NCBI RefSeq assembly: GCF_002964975.1
Contig: NZ_PSZM01000040.1
Span: forward strand, 248,001 to 312,000
From: Apibacter adventoris
GTDB taxonomy: Bacteria; Bacteroidota; Bacteroidia; Flavobacteriales; Weeksellaceae
DNA length: 64,000 bases
Direction: 5' to 3'
Positions 19,178 to 26,517 of this stretch are shown here, piece by piece (the first letter of the stretch is position 1; every line of letters starts with the position of its first letter). The notes under the pieces were generated by a model that saw only the letters and a program-made list of their open reading frames with translations, was not told where the DNA came from and ran no database searches. A program made the translations under genes and the position numbers.

Positions 19178-19908
19178 TTTATAGTATCACAATGATATAA
19201 AAAACCAGTATCATGCATTCTTTTACATTTCATATTTACATTATTACAGCTAAGAATATTGTCCTTTTCTGTACAGTATCCATTCGGTGTAAAAAATTTT
19301 TGACTATTTAGATCTATATTTACATTACTATTTTTTCTAAATATTATTGAATCGAATTCCATGACTAGATTTAATTTTCCATTTTTATAACTAGATAAAT
19401 AATTTTGATTATTTGTAGAAAAATCAGAAAATAATTCTTTTTTATTTTTTTTATAACATATATTGTTACTGAAAACCTTGTCAATACCTCTGTTTATTTC
19501 TATAGATTTATTTTTGAATGTATATATTAAACATCCATTATCTGCGACATTATTCATTACTATATCATAAGAAATACCTTTTTTGGAATGAAAGTAGTAA
19601 ATAGAATCTTTTGTAGTTATAATCGCTAAATAAAATGGATTTTGAGATGATAAAAATTCTGTACCAAACTTTTCTTCTAAAAGAAAAATATCGAATTTAT
19701 GTTTTTGTAAAAAAAATTTCACCTGATTATCCCTAAAAAGGAATAAGTCTTGATAAATAGTATCTAATTTTCCCCCATTTATATATTTTTCTTTCTGTAT
19801 TTTTTCGACTATTATTGGAGGGGTATATAAATTTTGATTACAAGAACATAATAAAAGAAGTGTTAATGTCTTTAAATATGCTTTATTGATCTTTTTGAAT
19901 AATATCAT
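19174..19908 (-). CDS. Putative immunity lipoprotein C
   Basis: A 244-residue lipoprotein (leader MILFKKINKAYLKTLTLLLL, lipobox LLCSC). It is a paralogue of lipoproteins A and B, sharing the four-cysteine C-terminal block (FTPNGYC, LSC, MKC, LYHCDTIK). The start MILFKK aligns with MILLKK of copy A and overlaps the preceding effector fragment by exactly 26 bases, as in copies A and A'. Its middle sequence is well diverged from A and B, so it may recognise another effector variant. A broken second copy of the gene's 5' and middle parts lies at 26285-26420. The immunity role is inferred from context and from the lipoprotein location. Confidence 0.7.
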   Translation of the reverse strand: MILFKKINKAYLKTLTLLLLCSCNQNLYTPPIIVEKIQKEKYINGGKLDTIYQDLFLFRDNQVKFFLQKHKFDIFLLEEKFGTEFLSSQNPFYLAIITTKDSIYYFHSKKGISYDIVMNNVADNGCLIYTFKNKSIEINRGIDKVFSNNICYKKNKKELFSDFSTNNQNYLSSYKNGKLNLVMEFDSIIFRKNSNVNIDLNSQKFFTPNGYCTEKDNILSCNNVNMKCKRMHDTGFLYHCDTIK

Positions 19909-20296
19909 AATTATATGCTATATTTTTATCTAATTTTTTAGGTTTTAAATTTGGATAATTACTTTCTTCTTTATTAATATACAAACTAAAATGTTCTATA
20001 TCAACTAATCTTGTTCCTCCAAATTTATCTCTTTCATAAAAATCTCTCAGAGGAATACACCTGTTGCTTTTCGTATTTTGTTTTCTATATGGGAAGCATA
20101 AATTTCATCTATCACTATACCTTCATCTTCCCATTTTTGTGTATCTTGTTGATTTTTATAATATGACATGACGTGTCCCATTTTATGCCCTAAAACTATA
20201 TAGGAAGAAACTTTATTTCGTTCAAAATATCCTTCAATAAATAATTCTTCCAGTTCTCCCTATAAGTAATTTGATTTTCATCAGCATGATTTATTC
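19883..20296 (-). pseudogene. Displaced, frameshifted effector 3' end with HKMGH
   Basis: Effector C-terminal fragment beginning near INHADENQITY, 20 bases after the stop of lipoprotein A. A first frameshift follows ITY. Similarity then resumes as VSSYIVLGHKMGHVMSYYKNQ, again with Lys in place of the catalytic Glu, and DEIYASHIENKIRKATG. A second frameshift (an extra GT at about 20056-20060) precedes LRDFYERDKFGGTRL. The end YNYDIIQKDQ overlaps lipoprotein C by 26 bases. With two frameshifts it cannot make a toxin. Its sequence differs from the complete effector along its length, so it derives from another allele. Confidence 0.8.
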
Positions 20297-20300
20297 TTTT

Positions 20301-21296
20301 TAGTTTATTATAATTTCACTCTCCTTGTTTTATTATTTTACAGTTGAAGAAATATCCTAAACTATCTATATCACACTTTTCAATGGACCCATTATTACAA
20401 TGAAATACACCATTTTTTTCTTTGCATATTTTTCCTGAATCATAAGTATAAATAGAAGTATCTAAATCTATCATTATTTTATTCTTTTTCTTTTGGTAAA
20501 TTACACTATCTTTTTTCATTAATAATTTTAATTTTCCATTTCTATAAAAAGAGGTATAAGATGGAAAAATATTTTCTTTTAAACAGGAATTTTTTTCTTT
20601 TGGAAAATCGTAAAGGGTATGTCTATTTATGATTAGAGAATCTTTTTGGAAAGAAAAATATAAGCAATTTGAGTTTTCAGATTTCAAACTTCTACTACTT
20701 TTAATTGAAGAAAAACCAAAAAAATAGATTGAATCAGGTGTATATATATGTAAACTATAATCATCTTCTGAAAAAAGATGTTGAAAGAAAAAGTTATCTT
20801 GTATAATAAAATCTTTCAGTCTTTTTTTAGATAAAAACGAATCTATTTGTTTTTGTCTATATTGATAAAATTCTTTATGCAAACTATCATTAAAGAACCT
20901 TTTTCTTTTATTATAGTTTATTGCTTTGCTTATATATTCTTTTTCTTGCAAAGTTTTTATAATTTTATCTGTTTTATGTATATCATTAGAGCTACATCCA
21001 ATTAAGAATAATAAACAGATACAGTAATTATTTATCTTTTTCAATAATATCATAATTAAAAGCTTCATTATAATCTATCTCTTTGATAGTTTGAGTTATA
21101 GGATTAAAAATAGGATAATTATTTTCATATTTATTAATATATAGATTTTTATGATTATTGTCTATTAAACGCGTTTTTGAACCTATTTTATCACGATCGT
21201 AATAATCTCTTAAAGGAATTCCCGCAGCCATCCTTATTTTATTTTCTATATGGGATGCATAGATTTCATCTACCATAATTGTTCCTTCCCAATAAC
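20301..21296. repeat. 996-bp direct repeat, copy 2 (with 17203-18198)
   Basis: Partner of the repeat at 17203-18198. This copy is attached to the complete effector gene and carries an intact lipoprotein A, so it is probably the parental or better-kept copy. Confidence 0.92.
20316..21053 (-). CDS. Putative immunity lipoprotein A, partner of the complete effector
   Basis: A 245-residue lipoprotein starting MILLKKINNY, with lipobox LIGC. A longer frame from 21068 exists, but the start at 21053 aligns with the paralogue at 19908, so I prefer it. The C-terminal block has four conserved Cys (DSGKIC, GVFHC, IEKC, FFNC) and the protein is rich in aromatic beta-strand segments. It overlaps the effector stop by 26 bases, which suggests coupled translation and a fixed ratio of the two proteins. 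A lipid-anchored periplasmic immunity protein would fit an effector that acts in the periplasm. No sequence match to a named immunity family is recognised. Confidence 0.72.
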   Translation of the reverse strand: MILLKKINNYCICLLFLIGCSSNDIHKTDKIIKTLQEKEYISKAINYNKRKRFFNDSLHKEFYQYRQKQIDSFLSKKRLKDFIIQDNFFFQHLFSEDDYSLHIYTPDSIYFFGFSSIKSSRSLKSENSNCLYFSFQKDSLIINRHTLYDFPKEKNSCLKENIFPSYTSFYRNGKLKLLMKKDSVIYQKKKNKIMIDLDTSIYTYDSGKICKEKNGVFHCNNGSIEKCDIDSLGYFFNCKIIKQGE

Positions 21297-22227
21297 GGAG
21301 ATCTTGTTGTTTTAAATGATAAGATTTTGCATGTCCCATTTCATGACCTAATATAACATATGAAGAGATTAATTGTGGTAAGGGATTATTTTCTACAGGT
21401 AATTTAATAGGAATACCTTCATAAGTAATGCTAAAACCATTAGTATGATTTATTCCACTCCCAGGTTTTACACCGATAGTGACTTTATATTTTTGTTCAA
21501 ACCAGACTAATAGTTTTTTTCCTTCGGAATTTGAAGCCAATAAGTCTAAATCTTCTTTTGCTTTTTGTACATACTCATTTACATGTCCAGTATAAGGTTC
21601 AATTTTAAACAATTGATTATCTCTACTATATTCTTCAATTTCTTCATAGAGATTACCTTGAGAATATTTAAAAATTTTTGTTCTATTTTTATCATTTTCA
21701 TGTGATATTCTTGAGGAAATAATAATATATCCAGGCTCTCCGGTTTTTAAACTTACTTCTATACTTGCTTCTTGTATGGGGTTCTCAAAATAAGCATAAA
21801 TAGTAATCTTTTCTGAAGGTTCTGACTCAGAAATACTTAAAGTTACTTCCTGCTTTCCTCTAGCTTGAGATGCAAAAATAAGATTGTCGTCATTATGCTG
21901 CATCGCCCATTTTATTTGTTTAATTTCTAATGGTGACTTCAATTCCCGATTAAATTCTGTGGCTTTATAGATATAAGATTTTCCTTTCTCTATTACAGTA
22001 ATTTTGTCTCCCTGTTCATTAAAAGGCCCTTCTATCTTTACCACTTGTAAAGGTATAGGTGGTTTATAATTATTAAGATATTGTACACCTCCTTGTTTCC
22101 CGGTCATCACCACTTTTGTAGCTGAATTAAAAGTTAAATCGCCCTCCGTAGCAGTAAGAGTTATAGATTTTTTTGCGATTTTTACACTTTCTCCCCCTAT
22201 GGTTCGTATAATTTTTCCTCCTTCCAC
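21028..22227 (-). CDS. Putative secreted metalloprotease effector (M91/NleD-like HExxH domain)
   Basis: A 399-residue protein starting at GTG 22227. Three parts can be seen. Residues 1-55 (GGKIIRTIGGES, then SITLTATEGDLTF and KQGGVQYLNN) resemble the short repeat-rich heads found on Bacteroidota effectors linked to type VI secretion; this link is inferred. Residues about 65-155 look like an Ig-like domain (GKSYIYKATEF, IKWAMQHNDD). Residues 200-399 are a peptidase-like domain with the zinc motif HEMGH (295-299), a likely third ligand Glu321 in DEIYASHIEN, and PLRDYYDRD. That layout resembles M91-type toxin proteases. There is no classical signal peptide. Target unknown. A -7 match TATTTTTG lies upstream without a well-spaced -33. 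Confidence 0.72.
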   Translation of the reverse strand: MEGGKIIRTIGGESVKIAKKSITLTATEGDLTFNSATKVVMTGKQGGVQYLNNYKPPIPLQVVKIEGPFNEQGDKITVIEKGKSYIYKATEFNRELKSPLEIKQIKWAMQHNDDNLIFASQARGKQEVTLSISESEPSEKITIYAYFENPIQEASIEVSLKTGEPGYIIISSRISHENDKNRTKIFKYSQGNLYEEIEEYSRDNQLFKIEPYTGHVNEYVQKAKEDLDLLASNSEGKKLLVWFEQKYKVTIGVKPGSGINHTNGFSITYEGIPIKLPVENNPLPQLISSYVILGHEMGHAKSYHLKQQDLRYWEGTIMVDEIYASHIENKIRMAAGIPLRDYYDRDKIGSKTRLIDNNHKNLYINKYENNYPIFNPITQTIKEIDYNEAFNYDIIEKDK

Positions 22228-22897
22228 TTTTTGTTATTGTATGAGTTTATACAAAAATAGTATAAATTTTTAGAGTATTTATTATAACAACTTTATTTAT
22301 ACAACGAAAAAAGTCAAAATATACTATAATTTTGAAAATTTATAATGGGTCTACATCTATCTCAATTTTTACCGAACGGTAGGCTTGAATTTGTCTTATT
22401 CTTTCTAAAGCCGATTTAATATAAGATTTTATATTTCGGGTAGATTTGGAGGAAGGCTGTTTGATTAGAATTTTATAAATAAATTGGTTGTTTATACGAG
22501 GGATCATCCCTTCTTCAGGACCTAATAATAAAGGAGATTGTATATAATGTTTTAAATAATCACCTACATAATCGGCCACTTTTTTTGCTTTTCCTTGATT
22601 TTTATGTTTAAAAGTAAGTTCTATCAAACGATAATAAGGCGGGAATAAAAATTCTTTCCTTTCATTTAAAATAGCCTCCTTAGCCAGGTCATAATTATTT
22701 TCTCTAACAAAAACATACAGGGGGTTATCCGGATCAAAAGTCTGTATGTATACATTTCCTTGTTTTCTTCTTCCTGCTCTCCCACTAACTTGGGTCAGTA
22801 ATTGTATTGCTCTTTCTTCTGCCCTAAAATTTGGTAAGTTCATCAATGAATCTGCACGGATTACTCCAACCAGCTGTACCTTATCAAAATCTAATCC
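22171..22897. repeat. 727-bp direct repeat, copy 1 (with 26518-27244)
   Basis: Carries the first codons of the effector gene, the 112-base spacer, and the 3' end of priA. The partner lies 4347 bases to the right, with no net indel between the copies. I count roughly sixteen substitutions, nearly all in the priA part. The right end of this copy joins foreign sequence at CTAATCC, where the partner continues into the rest of priA. Confidence 0.93.
22340..22897 (-). pseudogene. priA: Truncated 3' end of priA
   Basis: Encodes the last 185 or so residues of PriA, from GLDFDKVQLVGVIRADS to the natural C-terminus IEIDVDPL. The rest of the gene is missing; at 22897 the sequence passes into a leucine-rich-repeat-type pseudogene, in the same reading frame (PLPLLLG joined to LDFDKV). 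An internal ATG at 22846 leaves an open frame of 168 residues, but it lacks the helicase ATPase motifs and is unlikely to be functional. Compared with the intact gene it has only two amino-acid changes (LFPPYY and HYIQSP against LYPPYY and HYIKSP) despite many silent changes. Confidence 0.9.
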
Positions 22898-23500
22898 TAA
22901 TAATAAAGGAAGCGGGAAATTGTATTATTGTAAACTCAATTCACTAATACGCTCTATGGCAAAATGTTGAATAAATAGTTAAAATCATGTTGATGAATAT
23001 CAAGCTTAAGCTTACCTTGCTCTTGAGAATAGCTAAACATAAGTTCTGTAGGATTCGTGTCAAGTCTAATGTCACAATATTGACTTTTATCTTCATCATA
23101 ATTAATTTTATAAAAATATATCAATCCTGAGCATCTGGGTACCAACAGATATTCTCAACAACATAACCCTCAACCCATAACGCATCGCCCCAAACAAAAC
23201 CATCTGAATAACTACATGTTATTCCATTAAAATAGTTCACCTAGATAAAAAGTCTCTGCATCAATATTATGATCATCGTCAATCATTACATAATCAATTT
23301 TTAACAAATTTTGAGATTCAAAAAAACAATCCTGATCGACACTAATTTTATCGGCAATAATTTGATAGACTTTATACAAAAGTTATTCACGATGAGCGTA
23401 AGCCAAACTATTCAATAAGGTATCATTTAAAAAATAGTACCCATCCATAATGCGTAAATGACTTAACGCTACTCGTACTAACCTAATAATTTCTGCTTTA
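22898..23500 (-). pseudogene. Degenerate third copy of the LRR-like foreign gene
   Basis: Reads as a decayed paralogue of the two genes to its right. The N-terminal part can be followed from VRVALSHLRIMDGYYFLND through a stop, a frameshift near 23235-23245, and on to GFVWGDALWVEGYVVENICWYPD. The sequence then jumps over more than 200 codons to CDIRLDTNPTELMFSYSQEQ and ends in ISELSLQ, a stop, then YNFPLPLLL at the priA junction. It therefore has an internal deletion, several frameshifts and stops, and a truncated 3' end. It starts two bases after the stop of the 23503-24879 gene, so three copies once stood in tandem. Confidence 0.85.
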
Positions 23501-23502
23501 TT

Positions 23503-24879
23503 TCAACTTGATAAGCGTGGATAGCGTTGTTGCACGGTCTCCTCTGGTGAGAGTATAAGCTCTATGTCACAATGCAATTGAGATTGTAAAGTGACTAATA
23601 ATTCCCATAATAACTGATTCCGATTATCTAACACCTTTTTAGCCTCAGCCTTTGCTTTATCATCCAATTCTTTACGATCAAAATCATATGCAATACCTTC
23701 TTTAATTGTTAATTTTTTTAAATGACTAAATTGAGCAAGTTTTTCTAATAATAACGGGATCGGGAAATTGCATTGTCGTAAACTCAGTTCACTAATACGC
23801 GCTAATGGCAAAACGTTGAATAGATAGTTAAAATCGTTTTGATTAACATCAAGCATCAATCTGCCTTGTTCTTGATAATAACTAAACATCATTTCAGTAG
23901 AGCTTGCATTTAAACTGATGTCACAATGTTGCTTCGCTTGTATCGAAAATAACCATGTTAATAACGCATAGTTACGCTCATCACACTGTTGTTGTTTAAT
24001 CTTTCGCTCTTGTTCGGGCAGGTTTTGTAGATCATAACTAAGTAGACCTTCCTCATCAAAAGAAAGCGATGTTAAATGTGGCAAATTCATTAATGGCGAT
24101 AATACCGGTAGTGACAAATATTCAGTTAATAATTGTAATTTCTTAATGGATTGAAACGAACTATGAGCAACAAAATAGTTAAAGTTCTCATCACTTGCGA
24201 GATTAAGCAAAATATCATCAGCCAATGGGTAATAAGCCAGTAATTCGGCTGGATTATTTGCCGGTAAAGGTAAGTCTTCTCGCAACGCTAATTTGGCTAA
24301 ACTCGCTATATTTGATGCATTTAACACACATGATTTAATTTGATTTTGATCATTTAACGCTAATCTAAAACGATTTTCAGCATCGATATTCCCTTTTCTA
24401 ATATTAACACTCTTAAGTTGTTTATAATGCCACTCAAATTGACATTTATCTTCATGATAATTGGTTTCATAAAGATATATTAATCCCGAACCATCAGGAT
24501 ACCAACAGATATTCTCAACAATATAACCATCAACCCATAACGCTTCGCCCCAAACAAAACCATCTGAATAAGTATAAGTTATTCCATTAAATAGTTCGCC
24601 TTGATAAAACATCTCTTCATCAATATTATGATCATCGTCAATCACCGCATAATCAATTTTTACCAAACTTTGGGATTCAAAAAAACCATAATCCTGCTCG
24701 GCACTAATTTTTCCAGCAATAATTTGATAGACTTTATACAATTGTTGATCGCGATGGTCGTAAGCAAAGCCGTTAAATAAGATATCATTTAAAAAATAGT
24801 ACCCATCTATAATGCCTAAATGACTTAACTCTACTCGTACTGGTAGGGTTATTTCTTTATTTTCTTTAATATTATTCAC
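23503..24879 (-). CDS. LRR-like protein, foreign tandem copy 1
   Basis: A 458-residue protein with GTG start and a good Shine-Dalgarno sequence. No signal peptide. Residues 10-165 have short repeated strand motifs of the MORN_2 type (IIDGYYFLNDILFNGFAY, ELFNGITYTYSDGFVWGEALWVDGYIV, WYPDGSGLIYLYE). Residues 180-445 contain leucine-rich-repeat-like segments (IKKLQLLTEYLSLPVLSPLM, NLPHLTSLSFDEEG, ARISELSLRQCNFPIPLLLEKL, FSHLKKLTIKEG). Function unknown; MORN_2 and LRR-like proteins are frequent among immunity proteins and antitoxins, which is only a hint here. G+C is visibly higher than in neighbours and codons such as CTG, GCC and CGC are commoner, suggesting transfer from a gammaproteobacterium. 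It is near-identical to the 24895-26262 protein. Confidence 0.75.
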   Translation of the reverse strand: MNNIKENKEITLPVRVELSHLGIIDGYYFLNDILFNGFAYDHRDQQLYKVYQIIAGKISAEQDYGFFESQSLVKIDYAVIDDDHNIDEEMFYQGELFNGITYTYSDGFVWGEALWVDGYIVENICWYPDGSGLIYLYETNYHEDKCQFEWHYKQLKSVNIRKGNIDAENRFRLALNDQNQIKSCVLNASNIASLAKLALREDLPLPANNPAELLAYYPLADDILLNLASDENFNYFVAHSSFQSIKKLQLLTEYLSLPVLSPLMNLPHLTSLSFDEEGLLSYDLQNLPEQERKIKQQQCDERNYALLTWLFSIQAKQHCDISLNASSTEMMFSYYQEQGRLMLDVNQNDFNYLFNVLPLARISELSLRQCNFPIPLLLEKLAQFSHLKKLTIKEGIAYDFDRKELDDKAKAEAKKVLDNRNQLLWELLVTLQSQLHCDIELILSPEETVQQRYPRLSS

Positions 24880-24885
24880 TTAATT

Positions 24886-24891
24886 TCTCCT
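24886..24891 (-). promoter_or_regulatory. Canonical Shine-Dalgarno AGGAGA before foreign copy 1
   Basis: AGGAGA lies six bases upstream of the GTG start at 24879. This fixes the start codon. Canonical Shine-Dalgarno sequences are not typical of the host genes in this window, so it supports foreign origin. Confidence 0.8.
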
Positions 24892-24894
24892 AGA

Positions 24895-26262
24895 TTAGCG
24901 TGTATAACGTTGTTGCACTTTTTCATCCGATGGCAGTATAAGCTCTATGTCACAATGCAATTGAGATTGTAAAGTGACCAATAATTCCCATAATAACTGA
25001 TTCCGATTATCTGATGCTTTCTTCGCCTCAGCCTTTGCTTTATCATCCAATTGTTTACGATCAAAATTATATACAATACCTTCCTCAATTGTTAACTTTT
25101 TTAAATGACTAAATTGAGCAAGTTTTTCTAATAATAAAGGGATCGGGAAATTACGTTGTCGTAAACTCAGTTCTCTAATACGCGCTAACGGTAAAACGTT
25201 GAGTAGATAGTTAAAATCATTTTGATTAACATCAAGCATCAGCCTATCTCGTTCTTGGTAATAACTAAACATCATTTCAGTAGAGCTTGCATTTAAACTG
25301 ATGTCACAATGTTGCTTCGCTTGTATCGAAAATAACCACGTTAATAACGCATAGTTACGCTCATCACACTGTTGTTGTTTAATCTTTCGCTCTTGTTCGG
25401 GCAGGTTTTGTAGATCATAACTAAGTATACCTTCCTCATCAAAAGAAAGCGATGTTAAATGTGGCAAATTCATTAATGGCGATAATACCGGTAGTGATAA
25501 ATATTCAGTTAATAATTGTAATTTCTTAATGGATTGAAACGAACTATGAGCAACAAAATAGTTAAAGTTCTCATCACTTGCGAGATTAAGCAAAATATCA
25601 TCAGCCAATGGGTAATAAGCCAGTAATTCGGCTGGATTATTTGCCGGTAAAGGTAAGTCTTCTCGCAACGCTAATTTAGCTAAACTCGCTATATTCGATG
25701 CATTTAACACACATGATTTAATTTGATTTTGATCATTTAACGTTAAACTAAAATAATTTGCAGCATTGATATTCCCTTTTCTAATATTAACACTTTTAAG
25801 TTGTTTATAATTCCACTCAAATTGACATTCATCTTCATGATAATTGGTTCCATAAGAACGTATTAACCCGGATCCATCAGGGTACCAGCAGATATCCTCA
25901 ACAATATAACCATCAATCCATAATGATTCAATCCAAACAAAACCATCTAGATATTCATAAGTTATACCATTAAGTGGTTTACCTTGATAAAACATCTCTT
26001 CATCAATATTATAATCATCCTCAATCACTGCAAAATCAATTTTTACCAAACTTTGGGATTCAAAAAAACCATAATCCTGCTCGGCACTAATTTTACCGGC
26101 AATAATTTGATAGACTTTATACAATTGTTGATCGCGATGGTCGTAAGCAAAGCCGTTAAATAAAATATCATTTAAAAAATAATACCCATCTATAATGCCT
26201 AAATGACTTAACTCTACTCGTACTGGTAGGGTTATTTCTTTTTTATCTTTAATATTATTCAC
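24895..26262 (-). CDS. LRR-like protein, foreign tandem copy 2
   Basis: A 455-residue paralogue of the 458-residue protein just downstream; the two genes are 15 bases apart and presumably cotranscribed. The N-terminal 75 residues and the central block (about 165-320) are almost identical between the two. Differences cluster in residues 77-165 (for example FAVIEDDYNID, GKPLNGITYEYLDGFVWIESLWIDG) and in the C-terminal 100 residues. This mosaic suggests gene conversion with selection for variable segments. GTG start with AAGGAGA six bases upstream. No signal peptide, so it probably acts in the cytoplasm. Specific function unknown. Confidence 0.75.
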   Translation of the reverse strand: MNNIKDKKEITLPVRVELSHLGIIDGYYFLNDILFNGFAYDHRDQQLYKVYQIIAGKISAEQDYGFFESQSLVKIDFAVIEDDYNIDEEMFYQGKPLNGITYEYLDGFVWIESLWIDGYIVEDICWYPDGSGLIRSYGTNYHEDECQFEWNYKQLKSVNIRKGNINAANYFSLTLNDQNQIKSCVLNASNIASLAKLALREDLPLPANNPAELLAYYPLADDILLNLASDENFNYFVAHSSFQSIKKLQLLTEYLSLPVLSPLMNLPHLTSLSFDEEGILSYDLQNLPEQERKIKQQQCDERNYALLTWLFSIQAKQHCDISLNASSTEMMFSYYQERDRLMLDVNQNDFNYLLNVLPLARIRELSLRQRNFPIPLLLEKLAQFSHLKKLTIEEGIVYNFDRKQLDDKAKAEAKKASDNRNQLLWELLVTLQSQLHCDIELILPSDEKVQQRYTR

Positions 26263-26268
26263 TTAATT

Positions 26269-26275
26269 TCTCCTT
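26269..26275 (-). promoter_or_regulatory. Canonical Shine-Dalgarno AAGGAGA before foreign copy 2
   Basis: AAGGAGA lies six bases upstream of the GTG start at 26262, the same layout as at the second gene of the pair. It marks the right limit of the foreign block, because sequence related to the effector array begins a few bases further on. Confidence 0.8.
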
Positions 26276-26284
26276 TTCGTCCAG

Positions 26285-26517
26285 TATGAATAGTAATTTG
26301 AGGGTCTAAAAATCAGAAAATAATTCTTTTTTAGTTTTTTCATAACATATAGGGGTATATAAATTCTGATTACAAGAACATAAATAAAAGAAATGTTAAT
26401 GTCTTCAAATATACTTTATTAATCTTTTTGAATAATATCATAATTATATGCTATAGTTTTATCTAATTTCTTAGGTTTTAAATTTGGATAATTACTTTCT
26501 TCTTTATTAATATACTA
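26285..26517 (-). pseudogene. Remnant of an effector 3' end and lipoprotein C start
   Basis: Sequence closely matches parts of 19420-19975. The end of an effector is readable (YINKEESNYPNLKPKK, then YNYDIIQKD), overlapping the start of a lipoprotein C copy (MILFKKIN) that soon runs out of frame and then skips a large internal segment. At 26517 it joins directly to the effector 5' end of the 727-bp repeat, giving GVKIAK-like codons followed by a stop. It shows that array material once lay on both sides of the foreign block. Confidence 0.8.

Noticed and set aside
22340..22846. 168-residue open frame as an independent gene
   Set aside because: It is the 3' end of a truncated priA copy; the internal ATG is a normal Met of PriA and no promoter or motif supports a separate protein.
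22925..23145. 63-residue open frame in the pseudogene as a small protein
   Set aside because: It is one in-frame stretch of a gene with frameshifts, stops and an internal deletion on both sides.
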